Position numbers and translations under genes: made by a program. Positions 43,696 to 52,496 of a stretch of DNA of 64,000 nt are shown piece by piece. The DNA is from Collinsella sp. AF23-4AC. GTDB taxonomy: Bacteria; Actinomycetota; Coriobacteriia; Coriobacteriales; Coriobacteriaceae. Below the pieces are notes generated by a model that saw nothing but the letters and a program-made list of their open reading frames with translations, ran no database searches and was not told the origin of the DNA. Numbering within the stretch: the stretch's first letter is position 1; the number at the start of each line of letters is the position of its first letter. The stretch is from NCBI RefSeq assembly GCF_003462685.1, contig NZ_QRVE01000010.1, positions 1 to 64,000 on the forward strand, in the 5' to 3' direction.

Positions 43696-46600
43696 ATGCC
43701 CACCACCTCAACCGACCCGCGCGCCGCTGCCGCCGCGCTGCTGGTGCCCGGCACTACCTGCCACGGCTTTGCCGTCGAGCGCTGCGAGACCGTGCCCGAG
43801 CTCGACTCTGACGCTTACGTGCTGCGCCACACTGCCTCGGGTGCTCGCCTGCTGTACCTGGCGTGCGACGACGAAAACAAGGCCTTTGCCATTGGCTTTA
43901 AGACGCCGCCGGCCGATTCCACCGGCGTGTTCCATATTCTTGAGCACTCGGTGCTGTGCGGATCGGCCAAGTTCCCCGTCAAGGAGCCGTTTGTCGACCT
44001 GATCAAGAGCTCCATGCAGACGTTCCTCAACGCCATGACCTACCCCGACAAGACCATCTACCCCGTTGCCACCACCAACGAGCAGGACCTGTACAACCTG
44101 ATGGACGTGTACCTGGACGCGGTGTTTAACCCGGCCATCTATACCAAGCCCACCATTTTTGAGCAGGAGGGCTGGCACTACGAGCTTGACCTGCCGGAGG
44201 ACGCCGAGGGCGACGGCTGCTCCGCGAGCCTGCGCGAGGGCACGCTGCACTATAACGGCGTGGTGTTCAACGAGATGAAGGGTGCGTTGTCCGACCCCAT
44301 GAGCGTGCTGGACGACGCCGTCAACGCCGCGCTCTATCCCGACACCGCCTATGCGCACGAAAGCGGTGGCGACCCGCGCGCGATTCCCGCGCTCACCTAC
44401 GAGCAGTTCCTGGACACGCACGCGCGCCACTACAATCCTTCCAACTCCTACATCACACTCTACGGCGACCTGGACGTGGACCGCGCCCTGGCCTTTTTGG
44501 ACAAGCGCTATCTGTCGCAGTCGAGTGCCGCGAGCCGCCGCATGGACGCTGCCGTCGCCGCCGGCGAGGACCCGTCCACGCTGGCGCCCAATCCGCTGGG
44601 CGTGCAGGCGCCCGTGACCTGCGAGTACAAGCGCGTCGAGATGGCTACCACGCCCGAGAACGCCCTGGTGGGCCTGGGCCTGGTGCTGGGCAGCGCACTC
44701 GACCGCAAGCGCACGATCGCGGCGGATATCCTTTTCGAGGCGCTGCTGGGCTCCAACGAAGCGCCGGTTAAGAAGGCCATTCTGGCCGCCGGCCTGGGCG
44801 GCAACGTGGTGAGCTACACCGCGGCCGAGAGCCTGCAGCCCTACGAGCTCATCATGCTGCAAAACGCGCAGCCCGGCGTGGCGCGCGAGTTGCGTCGCGT
44901 GTTCCAGGACGCCTGCCGCGACCTATGCGAGCGTGGCGTTCCGCGCGAGCGCCTGGAAGCCATCATCAGCAGCAACGAGTACGACCTGCGCCAGCGCGAC
45001 TACGGTATCGCCGACGGCGTGGCCATTGCGTGTGACGCGCTGAGCACCTGGCTCTACGATGACGACGCCGCGACGCTGGCGCTCAAGTACGGCCCGGTAT
45101 ACGAGGAGCTACGCGGCGAGCTGGACGGCAGCTACTTTGAGGACCTGCTGCGCGAGCTCGTGCTGCAGAACGATCACATGGCACTGGTCGAGCTGGTGCC
45201 GGTGGACGCCACCGAGGGTTCGGAGGGTGCCGAGGCCGCCGAGCTGGCAGCCAAGCGCGATGCCATGACCGATGCCGAGCTGGCCGACGTGGTCGAGCGC
45301 ACGGCCGCGCTGCGTGCCGCGCAGGAGGCCGAGGACACGACCGAGGACAAGGCCACGCTGCCGCGCCTGCGCGTGTCCGACATTGGCGAGGCACGCCCCG
45401 AGCCGCTGCTCGTTGTGGACACGACCGCGCCCATCCCCTGCCTGCGCCACGGCATCCCCACCAACCGTCTGGCCTACGCCATGCAGTATTTCGACCTGAG
45501 CTGCGTCGCATTTGAGGACCTGCCCTATGTGACGCTGCTCTGCCGCCTGCTCAAGCAGCTGCCCACACGCGAGCATTCTGCCGAGGAACTCGACAACTTG
45601 CTCGCCGGCAAGCTCGGCTTTTTGAGCTTTACGACCGAAGTCATGACGCAGCCCGAAGTGGACGGCGTGTGCCCCTACCTGCTGGTGAGCGCCGGCGCCC
45701 TGTCCGAGAAGATCGATGCGTTGGCGAGTCTGCCGCGCGAGGTATGGTCGAGCACGCTTTTGCTCGATGCCGACGCCGACCGCGTGCGCGACGTGCTCAC
45801 GCAGATTCGCATTGGGCTTGAGCAGGGCTTTATCAACAACGGCCACTCGGCGGCACTAGGTCGCGCGATGAGCTACAGCTCGCCTTCGGCCGTGGTGCGT
45901 GAGCAGCTCTCGGGCGTGGACTTCTACCTGTTCCTGCGCGATTTGCTCGAGCACTTTGACGAGCGCGTGGACGGGCTGCGTACCAAGCTTGCCAAGCTGG
46001 CGGAGCGCATCTTTGTGGTCGATGGCTGCCTGGCGAGCTTTACCGGCAGCGACGAGGACTTTGACGCGTACTGGGATGCCGCGGGCGACCTGGGGCTTGG
46101 CGCGGGCGACGGCGCTGCCAGCGGCACGCTCGTGGTGCCGGAGCCGCGCGACCGCCACGAGGCTTTCGTCATCCCCAGCGACATCTGCTTTGCCGCGCGT
46201 GCGTGCGATCCGCGTCGCCTGGGCATTGACGTGACAGGCGCTTGGGCCGTGGCTGCCAACGCGCTCTCCTACGACTACCTGTGGAACGAGATTCGCGTGA
46301 AGGGCGGTGCGTACGGCTGCGGATTCCGCGCAGCCGGCGAGCGCCAGACGGCGTTCTACACCTACCGCGACCCGGCGATCGATCCTTCGATTGAGCGCGT
46401 GGAGCGCGCGGGTGCATGGCTTGGCAGCTTTGAGCCCGACGAGGCCGCCTTTGAGGGCTTTATCGTGAGCTGCGTGAGCGGTATGGACGCACCGGTGAAG
46501 CCGTACGCGCTCACCAAGCGCCGCAACACGACCTACCTGGCCGGGCTCGATCCGCACGCACGCGAGGAGCGTCGCGCCCAGATGCTCGCCGCCACGCCCG

Positions 46601-46728
46601 GTGAGCTGCGCTCGCTCGGCGCCGACGTGACGCGCATCGCAGCCGAGTCGCCCACCTGCGTCTTTGGCGGCCGCGAAGTCATCGCCAAGAGCAACGCCGA
46701 CTTTAACGTCGTCGACCTGCTGGGCTAA
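43696..46728 (+). CDS. M16C-type zinc metallopeptidase (presequence-protease-like)
   Basis: This 1010-residue two-lobed insulinase-family peptidase has the inverted zinc motif HILEH (80-84, Zn via H80 and H84, catalytic E83), then NAMTYPDKTIYPVATTN, NEMKGALSDP and a second half with lower-conserved M16-like domains (WNEIRVKGGAYGCG, typical R/Y loop). ATG 43696 is chosen by AAAGGAG. No signal peptide, so intracellular peptide turnover is likely. Confidence 0.95.
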   Translation: MPTTSTDPRAAAAALLVPGTTCHGFAVERCETVPELDSDAYVLRHTASGARLLYLACDDENKAFAIGFKTPPADSTGVFHILEHSVLCGSAKFPVKEPFVDLIKSSMQTFLNAMTYPDKTIYPVATTNEQDLYNLMDVYLDAVFNPAIYTKPTIFEQEGWHYELDLPEDAEGDGCSASLREGTLHYNGVVFNEMKGALSDPMSVLDDAVNAALYPDTAYAHESGGDPRAIPALTYEQFLDTHARHYNPSNSYITLYGDLDVDRALAFLDKRYLSQSSAASRRMDAAVAAGEDPSTLAPNPLGVQAPVTCEYKRVEMATTPENALVGLGLVLGSALDRKRTIAADILFEALLGSNEAPVKKAILAAGLGGNVVSYTAAESLQPYELIMLQNAQPGVARELRRVFQDACRDLCERGVPRERLEAIISSNEYDLRQRDYGIADGVAIACDALSTWLYDDDAATLALKYGPVYEELRGELDGSYFEDLLRELVLQNDHMALVELVPVDATEGSEGAEAAELAAKRDAMTDAELADVVERTAALRAAQEAEDTTEDKATLPRLRVSDIGEARPEPLLVVDTTAPIPCLRHGIPTNRLAYAMQYFDLSCVAFEDLPYVTLLCRLLKQLPTREHSAEELDNLLAGKLGFLSFTTEVMTQPEVDGVCPYLLVSAGALSEKIDALASLPREVWSSTLLLDADADRVRDVLTQIRIGLEQGFINNGHSAALGRAMSYSSPSAVVREQLSGVDFYLFLRDLLEHFDERVDGLRTKLAKLAERIFVVDGCLASFTGSDEDFDAYWDAAGDLGLGAGDGAASGTLVVPEPRDRHEAFVIPSDICFAARACDPRRLGIDVTGAWAVAANALSYDYLWNEIRVKGGAYGCGFRAAGERQTAFYTYRDPAIDPSIERVERAGAWLGSFEPDEAAFEGFIVSCVSGMDAPVKPYALTKRRNTTYLAGLDPHAREERRAQMLAATPGELRSLGADVTRIAAESPTCVFGGREVIAKSNADFNVVDLLG

Positions 46729-46737
46729 GGCACGGCA

Positions 46738-46780
46738 AAGGTAGATTTTTGGGACATGCCTGAAAATCTACCTTTTCTTT
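46738..46780 (+). terminator. terminator of the M16 gene (REP-like hairpin)
   Basis: AAAGGTAGATTTT/AAAATCTACCTTTT ends in a T-rich tail, 10 bases after the stop codon. The loop GGGACATGCC is repeated in a second hairpin at 49407-49437. Confidence 0.75.
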
Positions 46781-46813
46781 TGCCGCTGCTTGGGCGGGGC
46801 GGCGCAGCCCACC

Positions 46814-46890
46814 GCGGCGGTTTGTCTCAATCTGTAACATCTAGGTCCAATTTTGCCGAGTTACTGTTACAGATTGAGACAAACCGCCGC
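46814..46890. repeat. perfect 26-bp-arm inverted repeat
   Basis: GCGGCGGTTTGTCTCAATCT... (46814-46839) is exactly complementary to 46865-46890 (26 bp), with a 25-base loop. No gene lies inside and no transposase is near. It might be a transcribed hairpin or a miniature repeat unit. Confidence 0.8.
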
Positions 46891-46949
46891 AGACGCCCAC
46901 TCCACAGCACAGACCACCACAAAGGTGCCTGTCTCCTTCCTCAGTTGTG

Positions 46950-47035
46950 ATTCGAACACTTGTTCTATACGCACACATGTTCTATAGTAGAGGTGCTTGC
47001 ATCGAACTGAAATTGCAACTAGAATATAGTTGCAG
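46950..47035 (+). promoter_or_regulatory. hicAB promoter and operator
   Basis: Candidate -35 TTGTTC and -10 TATAGT (46981-46988) with 17 bp between, and the palindrome TGCAACTA-N5-TAGTTGCA at 47015-47035 between promoter and hicA ATG. Such operators are bound by HicB in other HicAB systems. Direct TTCTATA repeats overlap the promoter. Confidence 0.55.
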
Positions 47036-47048
47036 AATGTGAGGCGGG

Positions 47049-47312
47049 ATGACTCGATCCGATAAACTCATCGCCCAGCTGCTTAGCTGTCCTTCAACGT
47101 ATAGATTCGCTGACTTTCTTAAAGTTATGGCTTCATATGGCTTTGAAATGGACAGCAAAGGCAAGACATCCGGATCGCGCGTTCGCTTCTACAGGCCATC
47201 AGATGGCAGAATGTTCGTAATGCACGCGCCTCATCCATCTGACGAATTGACAGTGGGGACCATTCGAAACATCGTTCGCTTTCTGCAAGATGTCGGAGGT
47301 AGTCATGAGTAA
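47049..47312 (+). CDS. hicA: HicA mRNA interferase toxin
   Basis: This 87-residue protein has the HicA dsRBD-like fold; the catalytic histidine lies in MFVMHAPHPSDELTVGTIRN then IVRFL. It is read first and overlaps hicB by 8 bases. GAGGCGGG precedes ATG. Confidence 0.88.
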   Translation: MTRSDKLIAQLLSCPSTYRFADFLKVMASYGFEMDSKGKTSGSRVRFYRPSDGRMFVMHAPHPSDELTVGTIRNIVRFLQDVGGSHE

Positions 47313-47634
47313 CGTTTTGGCATACAAGGGTTATTTCGCCCCGGTCGAGTTCGATGCCGAACAGCATGTGCTAACAGGTATGGTCGCCGGCATTAGGGAC
47401 GCAATCGTATTTGAAGGCTCCACGGCTGAAGAAGTGGAGCAATGCTTCCACGACGCCGTCGACGATTACCTTGAGTTTTGCGCCGAGAAGGGCAAGGAAC
47501 CCGAGCGGGCTTTTAAGGGCTCGTTCAACGTGAGAACGGGCTCTGAGCTCCACAAGCAAGCAGCGCTGGCGGCGGCAAAGAAGGGTGAGTCACTCAATAA
47601 GTTTGTGACTGAAGCGATCGCTGCGGCGCTGTGA
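47305..47634 (+). CDS. hicB: HicB-like antitoxin
   Basis: ATG 47305 follows GGAGG inside hicA. The 109-residue protein has a partial RNase H-like HicB fold (YKGYFAPVEFDAEQHVLTGM...EVEQCFHDAVDDYLEFC) and a C-terminal ribbon-helix-helix (GSFNVRTGSELHKQAALAAA...KKGESLNKFVTEAI). It neutralises HicA and probably binds the palindrome at 47015-47035. Confidence 0.9.
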   Translation: MSNVLAYKGYFAPVEFDAEQHVLTGMVAGIRDAIVFEGSTAEEVEQCFHDAVDDYLEFCAEKGKEPERAFKGSFNVRTGSELHKQAALAAAKKGESLNKFVTEAIAAAL

Positions 47635-47646
47635 AGCCAACGTCGA

Positions 47647-47690
47647 GTCGAAGCCGCCACAAAGGGCGCCTTTGCGGCGGCTTCGACGTT
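47647..47690 (+). terminator. terminator of hicAB
   Basis: GTCGAAGCCGCC/GGCGGCTTCGAC followed by GTTTGCC; the T-tract is short, so the strength is uncertain. Confidence 0.6.
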
Positions 47691-47745
47691 TGCCCAGATA
47701 AAACCTGCCAAAATAAACCTGTCCCTTTTTGGTAGGTTTGGGAGA
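47691..47745 (+). repeat. GGGACAGGTTTATTTTGG hairpin (copy 1)
   Basis: The sequence TGCCCAGATAAAACCTGCCA then AAATAAACCTGTCCC, with CCTGCCAAAA able to pair with TTTTTGGTAGG. Copies with changed stem ends lie at 56930-56964 and 57608-57650 (inverted). Confidence 0.7.
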
Positions 47746-47755
47746 GGGGGCTAGG

Positions 47756-48352
47756 ATGGACAAGGCTGAGTTGCGGCGGGCGGTGATTGCTCGGCGCGAT
47801 GCTCTTGATTTGGACTTGCAGGCGGCGAAGTCTGCTGATATCTGTGCGCGGCTGGTTGAGCTGTTGGATCGCTCGGATGCCGCGGCGCCGCACACCGTTG
47901 CCGTCTATGCCGCGATGGGTTCCGAGGTCAACCCTGCCGCGTTTGCCGCTGCGGTCGCCGCGCGCGGCTGGCGCGTGGCCTATCCGTGCATGCTCTCGGC
48001 AATTGATGCCGCAGCTTGTGGCCAGCGCATGTGCATGCGAGCAGTTGCCGCCGACGATGCGTCCGCGGCTCCGTTTATCGCCCACCCCGCGCGGGCCTTC
48101 GCGGCCACGGACATCGACAGCGACCGCTTCCCCATCGTACCTGCCGAAGCACTCGACATGATTGTTGTGCCGCTCGTGGCCTTCGATCAAACCGGCGCGC
48201 GCCTGGGCTACGGCGGCGGTTGCTACGACCGCTACCTGCCCATGCTCTCACCCGCATGCCAAATCATCGGCATCGCCTTTGACGAACAGCGTGTCGACCA
48301 CGTTCCCACCGATGCCCACGACCTGCCGCTACCCCACATCATCAGCGCCTAA
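47756..48352 (+). CDS. 5-formyltetrahydrofolate cyclo-ligase
   Basis: This enzyme converts 5-formyl-THF to 5,10-methenyl-THF using ATP. ATG 47756 follows GAGAGGGGG. The 198-residue frame shows the family signatures VAVYAAMGSEVN, DMIVVPLVAFDQTGARLGYG then GGCYDRYLP (phosphate-binding) and IGIAFDEQRVDHVPTDAHD. Confidence 0.93.
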   Translation: MDKAELRRAVIARRDALDLDLQAAKSADICARLVELLDRSDAAAPHTVAVYAAMGSEVNPAAFAAAVAARGWRVAYPCMLSAIDAAACGQRMCMRAVAADDASAAPFIAHPARAFAATDIDSDRFPIVPAEALDMIVVPLVAFDQTGARLGYGGGCYDRYLPMLSPACQIIGIAFDEQRVDHVPTDAHDLPLPHIISA

Positions 48353-48375
48353 CGGCTGGCGCACCTCCCGACAGC

Positions 48376-49302
48376 CTAGTGCTCCTCGCCGGCACGGGCC
48401 AGGTCGTAGGGCGTGGTCTGGTAGACGTAGTAGTTGAGCCAGTTGGTGTAGAACAGCTGAGCCTGGCTGCGCCAGACGTTGCGCGGCTCGGCGGTGGGGT
48501 CGTCGCCCGGGAAGTAATGCGCCGGCACCTGAGGGTTGAGCCCGCGCTTCACGTCGCGCTCGTACTCCAGGCGCAACGTGTCGCTATCGTACTCGGGATG
48601 GCCAAAGACAAAGAAGCGACGGCTGTCGGTCGACTTGACGATGTACAGGCCCACCTCGTCGGACACGGCCACGACCTCAAGCTGCGGCTCGGCCTCCACG
48701 TCCTCGCGACGCACATCGGTGTTGCGCGAATGCACGGCATAGAAACGGTCGTCAAAACCACGGACCAGCGGGCTTTGCGGCTTCACCAGATAATGCTCGA
48801 ACACGCCACTCGCCTTTGCCGGCAGGTCGTGCTTCTGAATACCGTAATGATGGTACAGGCCGGCCTGCGCGCCCCAGCAAATGTGTAGCGTAGAGTGTAC
48901 GTGCGTGGTGGACCAATCCATGATCTGGCAGAGCTCGGGCCAGTAGTCGACCTCCTCGAACGGCATCTGCTCCACCGGGGCGCCCGTGATGATCAGGCCG
49001 TCGTAGTGGATGTCGCGGATGTCGTCGAACGTGCGGTAGAACGTCTCCAGATGGCCGGCGCTCACATGCGTGGCCTCGTGCGTTTTGGTGCGCAGCAGGT
49101 CCACCTCCACCTGCAGCGGCGTGTTGGAGAGCTTGCGCATGATCTGCGTCTCGGTGGCGATCTTGGTGGGCATGAGGTTGAGGATGAGCACGCGCAGCGG
49201 GCGGATGTCTTGGTGCAGCGCGCGGTACTCGGTCATGACAAAGATGTTCTCGCTCTCGAGCTGCGCGGCGGCAGGGAGGGCGTCGGGGATGCGAATGGGC
49301 AT
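48376..49302 (-). CDS. metAA: homoserine O-acetyltransferase (MetA family)
   Basis: This 308-residue enzyme acylates homoserine in methionine synthesis. The catalytic cysteine is C142 in ICWGAQAG, with H235 and E237 in FGHPEYD. The acyl-specificity residue 111 is Glu (GAPVEQMPF). In the family, Glu at 111 goes with acetyl-CoA and Gly with succinyl-CoA, so an acetyltransferase is predicted. AAGGAGC precedes ATG. Confidence 0.92.
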   Translation of the reverse strand: MPIRIPDALPAAAQLESENIFVMTEYRALHQDIRPLRVLILNLMPTKIATETQIMRKLSNTPLQVEVDLLRTKTHEATHVSAGHLETFYRTFDDIRDIHYDGLIITGAPVEQMPFEEVDYWPELCQIMDWSTTHVHSTLHICWGAQAGLYHHYGIQKHDLPAKASGVFEHYLVKPQSPLVRGFDDRFYAVHSRNTDVRREDVEAEPQLEVVAVSDEVGLYIVKSTDSRRFFVFGHPEYDSDTLRLEYERDVKRGLNPQVPAHYFPGDDPTAEPRNVWRSQAQLFYTNWLNYYVYQTTPYDLARAGEEH

Positions 49303-49513
49303 GGATGCTCCTTACGAGTCAGTTGCAGCTATGGTACAACGACCGGCCCCATCCGTGCGAGCGCATCGCCCAGCGATGCCGTCAGCGGCCCAAATCACTC
49401 CAAAAGTAGAGATTAAGGCATGTCCCAAAAATCTATGGCGCTTTAGTCTAGCAAAGTGGTGGCAGGACGCTACAATGGTTCGACGCGAAAAACTCGGCCG
49501 AAAGGATGCATAT

Positions 49514-50491
49514 ATGTACCAGACGCGTAAGATCGGTGTGGTCGGCCAGGGCCACGTAGGAGCACATGTTGCCAACAGTCTGCTCATGCAGGGCATTGCC
49601 GATGAGCTGTACCTGTGCGATATCAACGAGGCCAAGGTGACGTCCGAGGTCCAGGACCTGCGCGACTCCCTTTCGTTTGTCCCGTACAACACCAAGATCG
49701 TCAACTGCTACGACCACTACGAGGAGCTTGCCTGCTGCGACGTCATCGTCAACGCCGCCGGCAAGGTCGCGCTGGCCGCCGGCAACCGCGACGGCGAGCT
49801 GTTCTTTACCACCGACGCCGCCCGCACCTTTGCCAAGCGCATCGTCGACGCCGGCTTTGACGGCATCTTCGTGAGCATCTCCAACCCCTGCGACGTCGTG
49901 TGCACCGAGCTGTGGCACCTGACCGGCTACGATCCCAAGAAGATCATCGGCTCGGGCTGCGGTCTGGACTCCGCCCGCCTGCGCACCGAGATCTCCAAGA
50001 AGGTCGGCGTGAGCCCCAAGTCCATCGACGCCTATATGATCGGCGAGCACGGCTTTAGCCAGCTGGCTGCCTTTAAGTCTGCAACCATCGCCGGCAAGAG
50101 CCTTAACGAGCTTCAGGCCGAGAACCCCGACAAGTATGCCTTCGACCACATGGAGATCGAGGAGCTCGCGCGCAAGGGCGGCTACGTAACCTACCAGGGC
50201 AAGCAGTGCACCGAGTACGCCGTCGCCAACTCCGCCGCGCGCGTCTGCGCCGCCGTGCTGCACAACGAGCACGCCGTGCTTTCCGCCTCCACGCTCATGA
50301 CCGGCCAGTATGGCGAGGAGGGCATCTTCACCTCCCTGCCGTGCGTGATCGGCGCCGAGGGCGTCGAGGAGGTCTACACGCTCGACCTGTCCGAGTACGA
50401 GCTCGAGGGCTTCCACAAGAGCTGCCAGCACATCCGCGACAATATCGCCCAGCTCGACTGGTGGGACGCCGAGGCATACGACGCGAAGTAG
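49514..50491 (+). CDS. L-lactate / L-2-hydroxyacid dehydrogenase
   Basis: This 325-residue NAD-dependent dehydrogenase has GVVGQGHVGAHVA (NAD-binding), ISNPCDVV, SGCGLDSARLR and the catalytic GEHG (His179). The mobile loop (GKVALAAGNRDGELFF) differs from classical LDH and resembles L-2-hydroxyisocaproate dehydrogenase, so the substrate may be a branched 2-oxoacid as well as pyruvate. The terminator is at 50534. Confidence 0.92.
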   Translation: MYQTRKIGVVGQGHVGAHVANSLLMQGIADELYLCDINEAKVTSEVQDLRDSLSFVPYNTKIVNCYDHYEELACCDVIVNAAGKVALAAGNRDGELFFTTDAARTFAKRIVDAGFDGIFVSISNPCDVVCTELWHLTGYDPKKIIGSGCGLDSARLRTEISKKVGVSPKSIDAYMIGEHGFSQLAAFKSATIAGKSLNELQAENPDKYAFDHMEIEELARKGGYVTYQGKQCTEYAVANSAARVCAAVLHNEHAVLSASTLMTGQYGEEGIFTSLPCVIGAEGVEEVYTLDLSEYELEGFHKSCQHIRDNIAQLDWWDAEAYDAK

Positions 50492-50533
50492 GCCGCCTGT
50501 TGACGCGACAACTCGCTAATACGGACGCAATGT

Positions 50534-50576
50534 AAAGCGGGCTGCGCCGGAAATCCCCGGCGCGGCCCGCTTTTTT
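50534..50576 (+). terminator. terminator of the dehydrogenase gene
   Basis: AAAGCGGGCTGCGCCGG/CCGGCGCGGCCCGCTTT followed by T. On the other strand the stem also ends in CTTT, so it may serve the convergent SIS gene. Confidence 0.88.
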
Positions 50577-50625
50577 GACTCACGTAGTGCCCTTGCGAAT
50601 CGAAGGTGAATACTTTTCCCGGTAC

Positions 50626-51594
50626 CTAGTACTGCTCGATGCCCATGTAGCGACGAACCTCGGGGCTGTGGTCGAAGACCTTGCCGCGGGCAGCGCGCAG
50701 CTCGCAGCTCATGTTGTAGAAGAAGATCGGCTCCAGGAACGAACGAACGCTGGCAGGCACTTCGCCCACGCCGTACTCGAGCGCATCGAGCACCATGACC
50801 GTATCGGTGTGCGTGTTGAGGAACGCGAGCGCGCGCTCCTCCATGGGGCGGCACTCGCCCGATCCGAGCTGCACAAAGTAGAACACGCCGGGCTCGGTAG
50901 CCTCGAAAGGACCGTGGAAATACTCGCCGGAGTGGATGTAGCAGCAGTGCTGCCACTGCATCTCCATGAGCGAGCAGATGGCCATGGCGTAGGTCTGGCT
51001 AAAGTTGGGACCGGAACCCAGGATATAGAAGAACTTATGCTGCTGGCAGAGCTCGGCAAAGCGGGCGCCCAGCTCGGCGTTGACCTTCTCGCGCGCGGCG
51101 GGCAGCAGCGCGTCCATCTGCTTAAGGCCTTCATACATGTCGGCGAGCGCCTCGTAACCCTCCTGCTGGTCGAGCAACTCGGCGGCGATCAGAGCGCCGA
51201 TGCCCTGCGGCACCTCGGCCTGTGACACGCCCTCGCCCCACGGATAGACCCAGGTGGTCCACTTGCCGTTATCGATCTTGGAGCCCTCGCAGTCGGTGAG
51301 GGCAACGACCTCGGCACCGGCTGCCAGCGCCATCTCGCAGCCATCAACGACCTCCTGCGTGTTGCCGCTGTGGCTGCAGGCAATAACGAGCGACTTCTCG
51401 CCAAGGCTCTTAGGGGCCATCAGGCAAAACTCGCGTGCCGTGTAGACCGTCGAGGTAAACGTGGTGGCCTCGCGCTTGAGCAGCTCGTTGGCCGGCATCA
51501 GGTCGATCATCGAACCGCCGCAAGCAATCCAAAAGACATTCTCAATCTTGCCCTTGCGCTCGATAATTTCCTGAACCAGATCATGTGCGTTCAC
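50626..51594 (-). CDS. SIS-domain sugar-phosphate deglycase (FrlB-like)
   Basis: This 322-residue protein has two SIS domains. The first has ACGGSM and ACSHSGNTQEVVDG. The C-terminal half contains HSGEYFHGPFEATEPGVFYF, an arginine-rich stretch and HSPEVRRYMG, matching the fructoselysine-6-phosphate deglycase FrlB (SGEF.HGP...RRYY). A Glu and His in GEYFHGP are the likely catalytic pair. GTG 51594 follows GGAGGAG. It is transcribed after gntR and recQ but with its own promoter. Confidence 0.85.
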   Translation of the reverse strand: MNAHDLVQEIIERKGKIENVFWIACGGSMIDLMPANELLKREATTFTSTVYTAREFCLMAPKSLGEKSLVIACSHSGNTQEVVDGCEMALAAGAEVVALTDCEGSKIDNGKWTTWVYPWGEGVSQAEVPQGIGALIAAELLDQQEGYEALADMYEGLKQMDALLPAAREKVNAELGARFAELCQQHKFFYILGSGPNFSQTYAMAICSLMEMQWQHCCYIHSGEYFHGPFEATEPGVFYFVQLGSGECRPMEERALAFLNTHTDTVMVLDALEYGVGEVPASVRSFLEPIFFYNMSCELRAARGKVFDHSPEVRRYMGIEQY

Positions 51595-51650
51595 GGTGAC
51601 GCTCCTCCTTGTGTGGCGGCTTTGGATGACGGCAGCTCGTACCTGCTGTC

Positions 51651-51729
51651 GTTCTATGTTGTCCTATTTATAGCACGCACGACGACGCTCGTGAAGCCAT
51701 TTCGCCAAACTTGTTCTATGTTGTTCTAT
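51651..51729 (-). promoter_or_regulatory. promoter and operators of the SIS gene at 50626
   Basis: On the minus strand, -35 TTCACG and -10 TATAAA (17 bp) lie between two direct-repeat sites, GTTCTAT-GTT-GTCCTAT (51651-51667) and GTTCTAT-GTT-GTTCTAT (51713-51729). The site is likely recognised by the GntR regulator encoded just upstream. Confidence 0.6.
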
Positions 51730-51738
51730 CTGTGGATG

Positions 51739-52494
51739 TTAGATGTCGAACACGTAGCGCGAGCCCACGATCTTTTGGCGTCCGAGCAGCAAGGGCCGCT
51801 CGTCCGCATCGGTAAAGTACGCCTCCATATAGAAGAGCGGCTCGCCGACCGGCACCTCCAACAGCGGGGCCGCCTGAGCATCGGCAAGCGCAATCTCCAC
51901 GGTGCAAGGGTCGGACTTGAGAGGTGCGCGGCCCGAATGCTCGGCAACGAGCGCAAAGATCGAGTTATCGGCGAGGTCCTTATCGGCAAGTGTCTGCAGA
52001 TAGGGATGGTCAGCCAGCACAAAGGCGTTGTTCTCGAGCATGACGGGCACGCCGTCTGCCGTGCGCACGCGCTCGACAACGATGAGCTCGCAGCTGGGTT
52101 CCACCCCAAAAAACGCCGCGTCCTCGCGCGTCGCCGCAACCACCGTGCGCGACACCAGGCGTGCTCCGGCCACCATGTCGTTGGCGGCGCAACCCTCGGA
52201 AAAGCTCTGAACGTCACCCTTCTGGACAATCTTGCGCTTGAGCTTGGGCGCGCACACGAACGTGCCCCTCCCCTGCTGGCGGTTGAGATACCCCGCGCGC
52301 GACAGCTCCTCGATGGCGCGGCGCACGGTGATGCGTCCCACGCCGTAGGACTTCGCGAGCTCCATCTCGGAAGGAATGCGCGAGCCGGATGCGTACACGC
52401 CGCGCGCGATCTCGCCCTTTAGGTCGTCCATAACCTGCTGGTACAGCGGCACGGCGGATACCTCAGTGCGCTCGGTTTTATCGTCGAATGCCAT
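51739..52494 (-). CDS. GntR/UTRA (HutC-type) regulator
   Basis: This 251-residue protein has an N-terminal GntR winged helix (VPLYQQVMDDLKGEIARGVY...PSEMELAKSYGVGRITVRR) and a UTRA ligand-binding domain (SFSEGCAANDMV...PVGEPLFYMEAYFTDADERP). The start sits 2 bases after the recQ stop, with the ribosome site inside recQ. It probably controls the SIS gene downstream; the ligand is likely a sugar phosphate or glycated amino acid. Confidence 0.92.
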   Translation of the reverse strand: MAFDDKTERTEVSAVPLYQQVMDDLKGEIARGVYASGSRIPSEMELAKSYGVGRITVRRAIEELSRAGYLNRQQGRGTFVCAPKLKRKIVQKGDVQSFSEGCAANDMVAGARLVSRTVVAATREDAAFFGVEPSCELIVVERVRTADGVPVMLENNAFVLADHPYLQTLADKDLADNSIFALVAEHSGRAPLKSDPCTVEIALADAQAAPLLEVPVGEPLFYMEAYFTDADERPLLLGRQKIVGSRYVFDI

Positions 52495-52496
52495 CG

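Noticed and set aside
46814..46890. Insertion-sequence ends
   Set aside because: Only 77 bp, with no gene inside and no target duplication seen.
49303..49500. SAM or other methionine riboswitch before metA
   Set aside because: I looked for the conserved SAM-I blocks on the minus strand and found none.
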